Notes under the pieces: model-generated
Database searches by the model: none
What the model was told of the DNA's origin: nothing
Seen by the model: the letters and a program-made list of their open reading frames with translations, nothing else
Assembly: GCA_027450125.1 (NCBI GenBank)
Contig: DAIDKG010000016.1
Span: 1 to 19,781, forward strand
DNA: 19,781 bases
Reading direction: 5' to 3'
DNA from: Bordetella sp.
Lineage (GTDB): Bacteria > Pseudomonadota > Gammaproteobacteria > Burkholderiales > Burkholderiaceae_B
Translations under genes and position numbers: made by a program
Shown here: positions 7,147-14,055 of the stretch, one piece after another
How positions within the stretch are numbered: the first letter of the stretch is position 1
How the letters are laid out: every line of letters starts with the position of its first letter

Positions 7147-8547
7147 ATGACCCAATCCACTGACTACATCGTCGCCGACATGTCCCTGGCCGGCTGGGGC
7201 CGCAAGGAACTGGCGATCGCCGAAACCGAGATGCCCGGCCTGATGGCCATCCGCGAGGAATTCGGTTCCAAGCAGCCCCTGAAGGGCGCGCGCATCGCCG
7301 GCAGCCTGCACATGACCATCCAGACCGGCGTGCTGATCGAGACGCTGGTGGCCCTGGGCGCCGAAGTGCGCTGGGCATCGTGCAACATCTTCTCGACGCA
7401 GGACCATGCCGCCGCAGCCATCGCCGCGACCGGCACGCCGGTGTTCGCGGTCAAGGGCGAGACGCTGGAACAGTACTGGGAATACACCCACAAGATCTTC
7501 GAATGGCCCGGCGAGCAGGCGAACATGATCCTGGACGACGGCGGCGACGCCACCTTGCTGCTGCATCTGGGCGCCAAGGCTGAAAAGGACATCTCCGTGC
7601 TGGCCAAGCCCGGCAGCGAAGAAGAGCGCGTGCTGTTCGCGGCCATCAAGAAGACGCTGGAGCGCGATGCGAAGTGGTATTCCTCGCGTCTGTCGCAGAT
7701 CAAGGGCGTGACCGAAGAGACCACCACCGGCGTGCATCGTCTCTATCAGATGTCGCAGAAGGGCGATCTGGCCTTTGCGGCCATCAACGTCAACGATTCG
7801 GTGACCAAGTCCAAGTTCGACAACCTGTACGGCTGCCGCGAATCGCTGGTGGACGGCATCAAACGCGCCACCGACGTGATGATCGCCGGCAAGATCGCCG
7901 TGGTGGCGGGCTTCGGCGACGTGGGCAAGGGCTGCGCCCAGGCCCTGACCGCCCTGCGCGCGCAGGTGTGGGTGACCGAGATCGATCCGATCTGCGCCCT
8001 GCAGGCCTCGATGGAAGGCTACAAGGTCGTGACCATGGACGAGGCGGCCGCGCATGCCGACATCTTCGTCACGGCCACCGGCAACTACAACGTCATCACC
8101 CGCAAGCACATGGACGCCATGAAGGACCAGGCCATCGTGTGCAATATCGGCCACTTCGACAACGAAATCGACGTCGCCTCGATCGAAGACCTCAAGTGGG
8201 AAGAGATCAAGCCGCAGGTCGATCACGTGATCTTCCCCGACGGCAAGCGCATCATCCTGCTGGCCAAGGGTCGCCTGGTGAACCTGGGCTGCGCCACCGG
8301 CCACCCGTCGTTCGTGATGTCCTCGTCTTTCGCCAACCAGACCATTGCGCAGATCGAGCTCTTCACGCGCAACGACGCCTACACCAAGGGCGAGGTCTAT
8401 GTGCTGCCCAAGCACCTGGACGAAAAGGTCGCGATGCTGCATCTGAAGAAGCTGGGTGTGAAGCTGACGACGCTGACCCAGCAGCAGGCCGACTACATCG
8501 GCGTGCCGGTGCAGGGTCCGTTCAAGGCGGATCACTATCGGTACTAA
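7147..8547 (+). CDS. ahcY: Adenosylhomocysteinase (SAH hydrolase)
   Basis: Cytoplasmic enzyme that reversibly splits S-adenosylhomocysteine into adenosine and homocysteine, removing the product inhibitor of methyltransferases. It has 466 residues, the usual size for proteobacterial forms, which carry an insertion of about 40 residues (here around 147-187) absent from animal enzymes. Seen: start [37 protein letters not shown] around 78-93; the NAD-binding glycine motif GFGDVGKG at 255-262; [11 protein letters not shown]; and the conserved C-terminal FKADHYRY that completes the neighbouring subunit's cofactor site. The ATG at 7147 is chosen because the family begins there and GGAG lies 8 bases upstream; the open frame extends further 5' only through the riboswitch. 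First gene of the operon and expected to respond directly to its own substrate. Confidence 0.98.
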   Translation: MTQSTDYIVADMSLAGWGRKELAIAETEMPGLMAIREEFGSKQPLKGARIAGSLHMTIQTGVLIETLVALGAEVRWASCNIFSTQDHAAAAIAATGTPVFAVKGETLEQYWEYTHKIFEWPGEQANMILDDGGDATLLLHLGAKAEKDISVLAKPGSEEERVLFAAIKKTLERDAKWYSSRLSQIKGVTEETTTGVHRLYQMSQKGDLAFAAINVNDSVTKSKFDNLYGCRESLVDGIKRATDVMIAGKIAVVAGFGDVGKGCAQALTALRAQVWVTEIDPICALQASMEGYKVVTMDEAAAHADIFVTATGNYNVITRKHMDAMKDQAIVCNIGHFDNEIDVASIEDLKWEEIKPQVDHVIFPDGKRIILLAKGRLVNLGCATGHPSFVMSSSFANQTIAQIELFTRNDAYTKGEVYVLPKHLDEKVAMLHLKKLGVKLTTLTQQQADYIGVPVQGPFKADHYRY

Positions 8548-8585
8548 GCTGGGTTGCTTGTGTCCTTGAGGCGCCGCCGACAGGA

Positions 8586-8660
8586 CTGCGCAAGTTCCGA
8601 TGCTCGCCGCTCCTGCGGCCTGCGCAGACGCCACCGGCGGCGAGCATCGGGATTGCGCAG
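8586..8660 (+). repeat. Long imperfect inverted repeat between ahcY and the membrane-protein gene
   Basis: The arms at 8586-8610 and 8636-8660 are complementary over about 23 of 25 positions (CTGCGCAA, a small bulge, then CCGATGCTCGCCG), closing a 25-base loop. The loop itself holds another CTGCGCAG palindrome at 8620-8627. No T run follows, so a classical intrinsic terminator is unlikely. It could be an mRNA-stabilising or attenuating hairpin that separates ahcY output from the genes downstream, or a mobile extragenic repeat copy. Confidence 0.8.
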
Positions 8661-8736
8661 GGCAGCCTCGGCGACTTAGGAACTCGGATCGCCCTCAGCC
8701 TTATCAACAGCACGATTTTCAACAAGGAGCATCACC

Positions 8737-9072
8737 ATGAACCTGATCCTGGTCTGGATACTGAACGCTGTGGCTCTGCTGGTCGTGGCTTACATACTCC
8801 CTGGCATCACCGTCGCCAGCTTCGGCTCGGCACTGATTGCCGCGCTCGTGCTGGGCCTGCTCAACATGCTGGTCAAGCCGGTGCTCGTCCTGCTTACCCT
8901 GCCCATCACCATCGTCACGCTCGGCCTCTTCCTGGTCGTGCTCAACGCGCTGCTGTTCTGGCTCGCCGGCTCCATCCTGCGCGGCTTTCAGGTCGGCGGC
9001 TTCTGGTGGGCCGTGGGCGGCGCCATTCTCTACAGCATCATCTCGGGCCTCTTGTCCCGCATCATTCCCTGA
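8737..9072 (+). CDS. Four-helix inner-membrane protein, phage-holin-4 superfamily (PF04020-like)
   Basis: A 111-residue, almost wholly hydrophobic protein with four predicted membrane helices (about residues 4-23, 30-50, 54-80 and 87-107). The segments NAVALLVVAYILPGI, GLLNMLVKPVLVLLTLPITIVTLGLF and ALLFWLAGSILRGFQV match the widespread 'phage holin family' membrane proteins. These are chromosomal and not known to lyse cells. A strong AAGGAG at 8724-8729 lies seven bases ahead of the ATG. It ends nine bases before metF, so it is probably translated from the same transcript. Its function is unknown; the conserved place between ahcY and metF in this bacterial group suggests, but does not prove, a link with the methyl cycle. 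Confidence 0.9.
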   Translation: MNLILVWILNAVALLVVAYILPGITVASFGSALIAALVLGLLNMLVKPVLVLLTLPITIVTLGLFLVVLNALLFWLAGSILRGFQVGGFWWAVGGAILYSIISGLLSRIIP

Positions 9073-9081
9073 CGGCCTGCC

Positions 9082-9927
9082 ATGACCGATACCACTCCCG
9101 CCTACAGTCTCGAATTCTTTCCGCCGCGCGATCCGGCCGGGCACGAGCGCCTGGTCGAGACCGCCAGGCGCCTGCTGGCGGTACAGCCCAGGTACGTCAG
9201 CGTCACCTTCGGCGCAGGCGGATCGACCCAGGCCGGCACGGTCGAGGCCGTGCGTGCGTTGCGCGCACTGGGCTGCGATGCAGCCCCGCATCTGTCGTGC
9301 ATAGGCTCCACGCGCGCCCGGCTGAGCGAGATCCTGCAGGCCTACAAGTCCGAAGGCGTCAGGCGCCTGGTGGCGCTGCGCGGCGACCTGCCTTCGGGCA
9401 TGGGCGGCGACGGCGGCGATCTGCGCCATGCCAGCGACCTGGTGGCATTCATCCGCGAACAGACCGGCGACTGGTTCCACATCGAGGTGGCGGCCTATCC
9501 CGAGATGCATCCGCAGGCGCGCGATGCCGCGAGCGATCTGAAGCATTTCGCCGCCAAGGTCCGGGCCGGCGCCGATTCGGCCATCACGCAGTATTTCTTC
9601 AACGCCGACGCCTATTTCAATTTCGTCGAGCGCGCGCAGGCCGCGGGCGTGAGCGCGCCCATCGTGCCGGGCATCATGCCCATCACCAATTCCAGCCAGC
9701 TGCTGCGCTTTTCCGATGCATGCGGCGCCGAGGTGCCGCGCTGGATACGCCTGCGCCTGGCCGAGTTCGGCGACGACAAGGCCTCCATCCGGGCCTTCGG
9801 CCACGATGTGGTGACGAGCCTGTGCGAGCGCCTGCTTCGCGGCGGCGCACCGGGCGTGCATTTCTATACGCTGAATCAGGCCGACGCCGTGCTGGGCATC
9901 TGGAAGGCGCTGACCGGCAAGGCCTGA
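9082..9927 (+). CDS. metF: 5,10-methylenetetrahydrofolate reductase
   Basis: Flavoenzyme (FAD) that reduces methylene-tetrahydrofolate to methyl-tetrahydrofolate, the methyl donor for making methionine from homocysteine, and so uses the homocysteine branch opened by ahcY. Its 281 residues are within the bacterial size range. Seen: SLEFFPPR with the catalytic glutamate at 11, VTFGAGGST (41-49), LVALRGDLP with the flavin-tuning aspartate at 102, AAYPEMHPQA, ITQYFFNADAYF, PGIMPITNSSQL and the C-terminal GAPGVHFYTLNQ. No motif is missing. It starts nine bases after the membrane-protein stop with no strong ribosome-binding site, consistent with coupling. It converges on the leftward sia-type operon, 35 bases away. 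Confidence 0.97.
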   Translation: MTDTTPAYSLEFFPPRDPAGHERLVETARRLLAVQPRYVSVTFGAGGSTQAGTVEAVRALRALGCDAAPHLSCIGSTRARLSEILQAYKSEGVRRLVALRGDLPSGMGGDGGDLRHASDLVAFIREQTGDWFHIEVAAYPEMHPQARDAASDLKHFAAKVRAGADSAITQYFFNADAYFNFVERAQAAGVSAPIVPGIMPITNSSQLLRFSDACGAEVPRWIRLRLAEFGDDKASIRAFGHDVVTSLCERLLRGGAPGVHFYTLNQADAVLGIWKALTGKA

Positions 9928-9930
9928 AGA

Positions 9931-9979
9931 CGGCGGTCACACGCCCGTCCCGGCCGCCGCCCTCAGGCCATGGCCTGAG
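9931..9979. terminator. Convergent-gene junction with two inverted repeats, possible bidirectional terminator
   Basis: CGGCGG (9931-9936) can pair with CCGCCG (9954-9959), and next to it lies a perfect 18-base palindrome (9962-9979) that includes the stop codon of the diguanylate cyclase gene. The two operons end head-on here, so a shared end structure is expected. Neither hairpin is followed by a T run on either strand, so factor-dependent or structural termination would have to be invoked. Confidence 0.35.
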
Positions 9980-10727
9980 ACGCAGGGCCGAAGATCTCGA
10001 CGCGGTTGCGCCCCGCGCGCTTGGCGACATACAGGGCGGCGTCGGCCTGGTTGTAGGCGGTGTCGAAATCGGTACCGCGAGGGTTGGCGCTCAGGCCGAA
10101 ACTGGCCGTGACGGGGCGGTCGACCGGCGGGCCGAACGCATGCTCGACGATGGCCTTGCGCAGGGTCTGGGCGATGTCCAGCGCATCCCCGGCAGCCATG
10201 CGCGGCAGCAGGACGGTGAATTCCTCCCCACCCACGCGTCCGACGATGCCCGTCTGGCCTATCGTGCGGCGCAGGCAGTCGGTGACGCCGAGGATGACCC
10301 GGTCGCCCACCGGATGGCCGAAGTCGTCGTTGATGCGCTTGAAATGGTCGATGTCCAGCACGATCATGACTGCGTCTTCGCGCGAGAAGACCCTGTTGGT
10401 CTGCTCGATGACCGCCCGTCGGTTGAAGATGCCGGTCAAGGCATCGTGCGAGGCGTGGTATTCGAGCTTGCGGGTGAGCGTCTGCAGCTGGATGTTGAGC
10501 TCGTGCATCTCGCGTTCGGCGCGGTCGCTGTGGCCGATCATGCGCCGCGTCTGGCGCATCATGCGCTCGAAATGCCCGATCAGCTCGCCCAGCGCCTGCC
10601 GGTAGGCTTGTCCGCCGGCATCGGGCGCATCGTGGACCTCGCGGGCCTGGCGCAGCGCCTGCAACTCGATGTCGAAGAGGTCCGGCGGCTCTCCCGCCGG
10701 AGGGTTTGATGCGAGGTCGGATGTCAT
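9963..10727 (-). CDS. siaD: GGDEF diguanylate cyclase, SiaD-like
   Basis: Predicted to make cyclic-di-GMP from two GTP in the cytoplasm. It has 254 residues: an N-terminal acidic/disordered start, a helical and probably coiled-coil segment (about 20-92), then one GGDEF domain beginning HDALTGIFNRRA, with the metal-binding LDIDHFKRINDDFGH and an active-site GGEEF at 166-170. The position where a feedback-inhibition RxxD would stand reads GQTG, so it probably lacks that allosteric brake. No membrane helix or receiver domain is present, which fits a cyclase switched on by a partner protein. It is the last of four genes and starts six bases after the DUF1987 gene without a clear ribosome-binding site. 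In Pseudomonas the SiaC protein directly activates SiaD; the same is inferred here. Confidence 0.88.
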   Translation of the reverse strand: MTSDLASNPPAGEPPDLFDIELQALRQAREVHDAPDAGGQAYRQALGELIGHFERMMRQTRRMIGHSDRAEREMHELNIQLQTLTRKLEYHASHDALTGIFNRRAVIEQTNRVFSREDAVMIVLDIDHFKRINDDFGHPVGDRVILGVTDCLRRTIGQTGIVGRVGGEEFTVLLPRMAAGDALDIAQTLRKAIVEHAFGPPVDRPVTASFGLSANPRGTDFDTAYNQADAALYVAKRAGRNRVEIFGPASQAMA

Positions 10728-10733
10728 GGAAGC

Positions 10734-11123
10734 TTATTGCGCGGAAACCGGACAGTAGGCGATGTCGATTGCGGTGAAGTCGGCCTGCAGCTCCTGGCCG
10801 AACTCCAGGATCGTCTCGTCCTCGTCGTCGTGGTACCAGTTGAGCAGCACCTTTTTGCCTGCGCTGGCGGCCAGGTCCAGTGCGTCGAAGATGCTGAACA
10901 GCATCTTGGTGCTGGAACTGTTGAAATACGACAGCGCGATGTCCACGGTGATTTCGGCAGTCTCGCAGACGGCCAGGTACGCGTTCAGCGACTGGATGAT
11001 CGGTGCATAGAACGCCGCGGCGTTTTCCGGGTAGGACTCGCCGGTGATGGAAAGCTGGTTCTGGTCGAATCGGAAGTCGATGTCGGGAGACGTTGCCGTA
11101 GCGGCGATGTGGAGGTTTTCCAT
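10734..11123 (-). CDS. siaC: SiaC-like DUF1987 phospho-switch protein
   Basis: A 129-residue soluble protein close to the 127 residues of Pseudomonas SiaC. In the known system the unphosphorylated form binds and activates the cyclase SiaD, while threonine phosphorylation by SiaB blocks this. Seen: ITGESYPENAAAFYAPII near residues 26-43, and the segment SYFNSSSTKMLFSIFDAL, whose threonine (residue 72) aligns in context with the phosphorylated threonine of SiaC. The start at 11123 gives the family's usual length; the much longer open frame to 11429 overlaps the kinase gene heavily and is rejected. It lies 14 bases after the SiaB-like stop. Phosphosite assignment is by motif and established family behaviour. 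Confidence 0.9.
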   Translation of the reverse strand: MENLHIAATATSPDIDFRFDQNQLSITGESYPENAAAFYAPIIQSLNAYLAVCETAEITVDIALSYFNSSSTKMLFSIFDALDLAASAGKKVLLNWYHDDEDETILEFGQELQADFTAIDIAYCPVSAQ

Positions 11124-11137
11124 GCGCGTGTCATTGC

Positions 11138-11710
11138 CTAGATAATGGCTTTCAGGTGGAAAAGCGTCGTGCCGGGATCGTCGTCCAGCGGGCGGAAGGC
11201 AAACTCCAGGGGCGCGCTCGCATCGCGCGCCATGGTGAGAAAGCCCAGCCCTGCGCCCTTGCTGCTTTCCGGCGCTTCTTCGCGCAAAGAGACCCGGTAG
11301 GCCTGCTTTATCTGGTCCAGGGTCATGCTGCGCAGCGGTTCCAGCCTTTCGTGCAGCGCGTTCACGCTGGCGGTCGCCATGGGGTTGATGCATAGCATCA
11401 GGTAGTGCCCGTTTTCGACGCTGATGCACACGGTGCCCGCGCGTGCGATGCCGGGCGCGGTGCCTTCGGGCGGCAGGGCATCCGACGAATAGTGCATGAT
11501 GTTCTGCGCCAGCTCGACGAAGGACGAGAACAGCTTGCGGCGGGTCGGCCCGGCGATGCCGGTGACTTCGAGCTGCAGCCTCACCACTTCGCCCATGGCC
11601 GCGATGATGTTTTGCGAGAAATAGCCCTTGTGATAGAAGAGCACGTTGCGGCGCTGGGCCAAGGTGAAGAATTCCTCGTTCCTGCCGAAGATGGGCTGGG
11701 TGCTCGTCAT
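11138..11710 (-). CDS. siaB: SiaB-like GHKL-fold protein kinase
   Basis: A 190-residue soluble protein expected to phosphorylate the SiaC-type protein encoded next. It carries reduced ATP-binding signatures of the GHKL (histidine-kinase-like) fold: the N-box FVELAQNIMHYS with asparagine at 70, and the glycine box KGAGLGF at 151-157. There is no dimerisation histidine domain and no membrane segment, as in SiaB, which acts on threonine. The start at 11710 is favoured because AAGGA lies directly upstream (though closer than usual) and the longer start at 11773 would overlap the phosphatase gene and add an uncharacteristic Pro-rich leader. The gap to the upstream phosphatase is 49 bases. Function is by family and operon context. 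Confidence 0.87.
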   Translation of the reverse strand: MTSTQPIFGRNEEFFTLAQRRNVLFYHKGYFSQNIIAAMGEVVRLQLEVTGIAGPTRRKLFSSFVELAQNIMHYSSDALPPEGTAPGIARAGTVCISVENGHYLMLCINPMATASVNALHERLEPLRSMTLDQIKQAYRVSLREEAPESSKGAGLGFLTMARDASAPLEFAFRPLDDDPGTTLFHLKAII

Positions 11711-11759
11711 GTCCTTCTTGGTCCTCGGTGATGCCAGGGTCCTGGGGTGTGGGTAAGCG

Positions 11760-13007
11760 CTAGATGCGGGCAAAGAACAGCGTGAGATCGTCGCGCCGGC
11801 GCTGGGGCTCCCTGCCGGCGTCCTGCCACTGCGCCAGCGCCTGCCGCAGCCTCTCGCAGATGCACGCGGCGGGCTCGCCGCGATGCGCCAGGATGATGTC
11901 GGCGGCGCGGCGCTTGCCGAAGGCGATCTGGCGAGGGCCTCCGATCTGGTCCGTCAAGCCGTCGGTCGCGACGAACAGCAGGCTGCCCTCGGGCAGTTCG
12001 ACCGTGCTTTGCGTCCAGGCATGCTCGGCGGGACTGTCGATGTAGCCCACGCCCTTGCGCTGGCCCGGCAGGACGTCCAGTTGAGCCTGGCCGGGCCTGA
12101 GGATGTTCATGGCGATGCGCGCGCCGGCAAAGCGCAGTTCGCGGCGCTGCGCGTCGAACCAGAAGAAGGCGGCATCCAGGCCGTCGTCCGACTGCGGCGT
12201 GCAGACGCTGTCGCGCGCCTGGCTCAGCAGCGTCTTGACGCTGCGATTCACCGCGGCCAGCAACGCGGCCGGCTCGCGCGGACCGAGCTGCTCGATGGCC
12301 TTGGTCAAGGCCGAGGAGGCGATCAGGGTCATGAAGGCGCCGGGCACGCCGTGGCCGGTGCAGTCGGCCACGGCGCCGAACCAACCGTTCTCGTGAGCCG
12401 AAAAATGATAGAAGTCGCCGCCGACCACGTCGCGCGGTTCCCAGACCAGCGCGCAATCGCTCGCCGCCGCGGCCAGGGCTTCGCTCGGGCCACGCAGCAT
12501 GGCGCGCTGAATCACGCTGGCGTATTCGATGCTCTGCATGATCTGGCGGTTCTTCTCGGCCTGGATACCGGCCACCGCGCGCATGAGGCTCAGGCCGTTG
12601 CCCAGGCCGATGAAACGGTTGCCGCGGGTGACGATGAAACCGTCGGTCAGCGCCTTTTCACCGTACTCGATCGTCCTGTCGGTGAGGGTGTCGATGTCCA
12701 TGTCCTCGTCGACGATGAGCGGCTCCTTGTCCATGAAGGCGATGCAGCTCTTCTTGTCGTAGAGCTCGTGGTGAAAGGGCTTGCTCATCTGCAGCAGGAA
12801 AATGTTGCGGTTGATCAGGCCGATGGGGCGCTGGTCCTCGATCACGGCCAGGCTGATCATGCCGCGATGCGCCGAGAACAGTTCCATGACGACTTCGTTG
12901 GTGCTCGACGAGTCGATGGTCGGCACGATGTCGCAGAGATCGCCCGCGCGGCGGTGGCCGGTCGGCGCGATCCGGCGTCGAGAAGGGGAGGGTACTGCGC
13001 TGCGCAT
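11760..13007 (-). CDS. PP2C (SpoIIE-type) phosphatase with CBS-like N-terminus, SiaA counterpart
   Basis: Predicted Ser/Thr phosphatase of 415 residues that should remove the phosphate the SiaB-like kinase puts on the SiaC-like protein, thereby turning the cyclase on. The catalytic half is intact: GGDFY at 196-200, ADCTGHGVPGAF from 214, VATDG at 346-350 and RDDLT near 405. The front half (about 25-145) reads like a CBS-type pair (IVPTIDSSSTNEVVMELF, then SLAVIEDQRPIGLINRN and DGFIVTRGNRFIGLGNG), which usually senses a nucleotide or small ligand. No membrane helices are seen, whereas Pseudomonas SiaA is a membrane HAMP protein; for that reason no symbol is assigned. The start at 13007 has only a weak ribosome-binding site. 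First gene of the four. Confidence 0.87.
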   Translation of the reverse strand: MRSAVPSPSRRRIAPTGHRRAGDLCDIVPTIDSSSTNEVVMELFSAHRGMISLAVIEDQRPIGLINRNIFLLQMSKPFHHELYDKKSCIAFMDKEPLIVDEDMDIDTLTDRTIEYGEKALTDGFIVTRGNRFIGLGNGLSLMRAVAGIQAEKNRQIMQSIEYASVIQRAMLRGPSEALAAAASDCALVWEPRDVVGGDFYHFSAHENGWFGAVADCTGHGVPGAFMTLIASSALTKAIEQLGPREPAALLAAVNRSVKTLLSQARDSVCTPQSDDGLDAAFFWFDAQRRELRFAGARIAMNILRPGQAQLDVLPGQRKGVGYIDSPAEHAWTQSTVELPEGSLLFVATDGLTDQIGGPRQIAFGKRRAADIILAHRGEPAACICERLRQALAQWQDAGREPQRRRDDLTLFFARI

Positions 13008-13108
13008 GCTGTCCGACTCTATGCAATGAGCCAGGGACCGATGCTAGATCGTCGATGTGTAGCGAAGATGACAGATTTGTTGTGCCGCTCCGGCCCGGGG
13101 GACTGGCG
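13008..13108 (-). promoter_or_regulatory. Gap likely holding the sia-type operon promoter
   Basis: These 101 bases separate the end of the transglutaminase operon from the phosphatase start and are locally less GC-rich. This is the only gap large enough for a separate promoter, although no convincing -35/-10 pair with good spacing could be picked, so read-through from the upstream operon remains possible. Confidence 0.35.
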
Positions 13109-14047
13109 CTACCGCGGCAGGCCCAGCTGCGCCGGCGCTTCGTCCCAGGGCATGACGGTGACCTGCACGCTCAGTTCATGCCCGCCGCCGCCGCGGATCA
13201 CGCCGCGCAGCGGCGTCACGTCGCCGTAGTCGCGCCCGTAGGCGAGGGTGACGTGCTCGGTTGCCGGGATCAGGTCGTTGGTGGGGTCCAGGTCGAGCCA
13301 GCCGCCGTTGTCCGCCAGCCCGGGGCAGTGCACCGCCAGCCAGGCATGCGAAGCGTCGGCGCCGATCAGGCGCGGCTGGCCCGCGGGCGGCCTGGACAGC
13401 AGGTAGCCGCTGACATAGCGCGCCGCCAGGCCTAGCGCGCGCAGGCAGCCCAGCATGACGTGGGCGTAGTCCTGGCAGACGCCGCGCTTTCCCTCGAAGG
13501 CCTCGATGATGGGCGTGGCGATCTGGGTGCTGGCCGGTGCATAGGTGAACCGTTCGTGCAGGCGATGCATCAGATCGATGGCGGCCTGGGCCACCGGTCG
13601 GCCGGGCGTGAACGATGCCAGCGCGTAGTCGCGCAGCAGGCCGTGCAGCGGCACGTAGGGCGAGGGGAAGGCATATTCGGCTTCGGGCGCATAAGGCGCG
13701 CCGGCGCGATAGCGCAGGCGCGCCGCGGCGGCCTCCCAAGACAGACCGGCCGCCGGGTCGAGGCCGCCGTGGCGCGCACGCACGCGCACGCGGCTGCATG
13801 CACGCACGACCAGTTCCTCGTGCGGGGCCGACAGGGCGAAGATGCTGCGCCAGTTGCCCTGGGCGTCCAGGTCCTGCTGCACGCGGGCGGGCGCCGGGCG
13901 GATGTCCAGGGTGTGGATCTCGACCGATTGGGCCGCGTCCTCGCGCGGGCGCAGGTAGCTCAGGTGATGCGCCAGTTCGACTGGCGCATCGTAGCGGTAG
14001 CGGGTCTCGTGGACCACGGCCAGGGCTGGGGATGCGGGCGCGTTCAT
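13109..14047 (-). CDS. Transglutaminase-like cysteine protease-fold protein
   Basis: A 312-residue cytoplasmic protein with the bacterial transglutaminase N-terminal region (VVHETRYRYDAPVELAHHLSYL, residues 11-32) and a transglutaminase core. The catalytic triad is visible: cysteine 191 in GVCQDYAH, histidine 234 in ASHAWLAV and aspartate 254 in DLDPTND. Bacterial members of this fold often hydrolyse or transfer peptide amide bonds. It starts eight bases after the ATP-grasp gene, so the two are co-transcribed, and it is the third gene of a three-gene set in which ligases and thiol hydrolases occur together. No signal peptide. The substrate is unknown. Confidence 0.93.
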   Translation of the reverse strand: MNAPASPALAVVHETRYRYDAPVELAHHLSYLRPREDAAQSVEIHTLDIRPAPARVQQDLDAQGNWRSIFALSAPHEELVVRACSRVRVRARHGGLDPAAGLSWEAAAARLRYRAGAPYAPEAEYAFPSPYVPLHGLLRDYALASFTPGRPVAQAAIDLMHRLHERFTYAPASTQIATPIIEAFEGKRGVCQDYAHVMLGCLRALGLAARYVSGYLLSRPPAGQPRLIGADASHAWLAVHCPGLADNGGWLDLDPTNDLIPATEHVTLAYGRDYGDVTPLRGVIRGGGGHELSVQVTVMPWDEAPAQLGLPR

Positions 14048-14055
14048 GGCAGGCC

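Noticed and set aside
6994..8634. A 546-codon antisense frame over ahcY
   Set aside because: No recognisable domain, His/Gly/Arg/Leu-rich composition typical of antisense shadows, and it fully overlaps a certain gene.
7674..10709. A 1011-codon open frame on the plus strand crossing ahcY, the membrane gene, metF and the cyclase gene
   Set aside because: It is a shadow frame of GC-rich coding DNA: Arg/Gly/Pro-rich, no domain, and it overlaps four well-supported genes.
11124..11429. Longer start of the SiaC-like gene at 11429
   Set aside because: It would lie almost wholly inside the kinase gene in another frame and more than double the family's N-terminal length.
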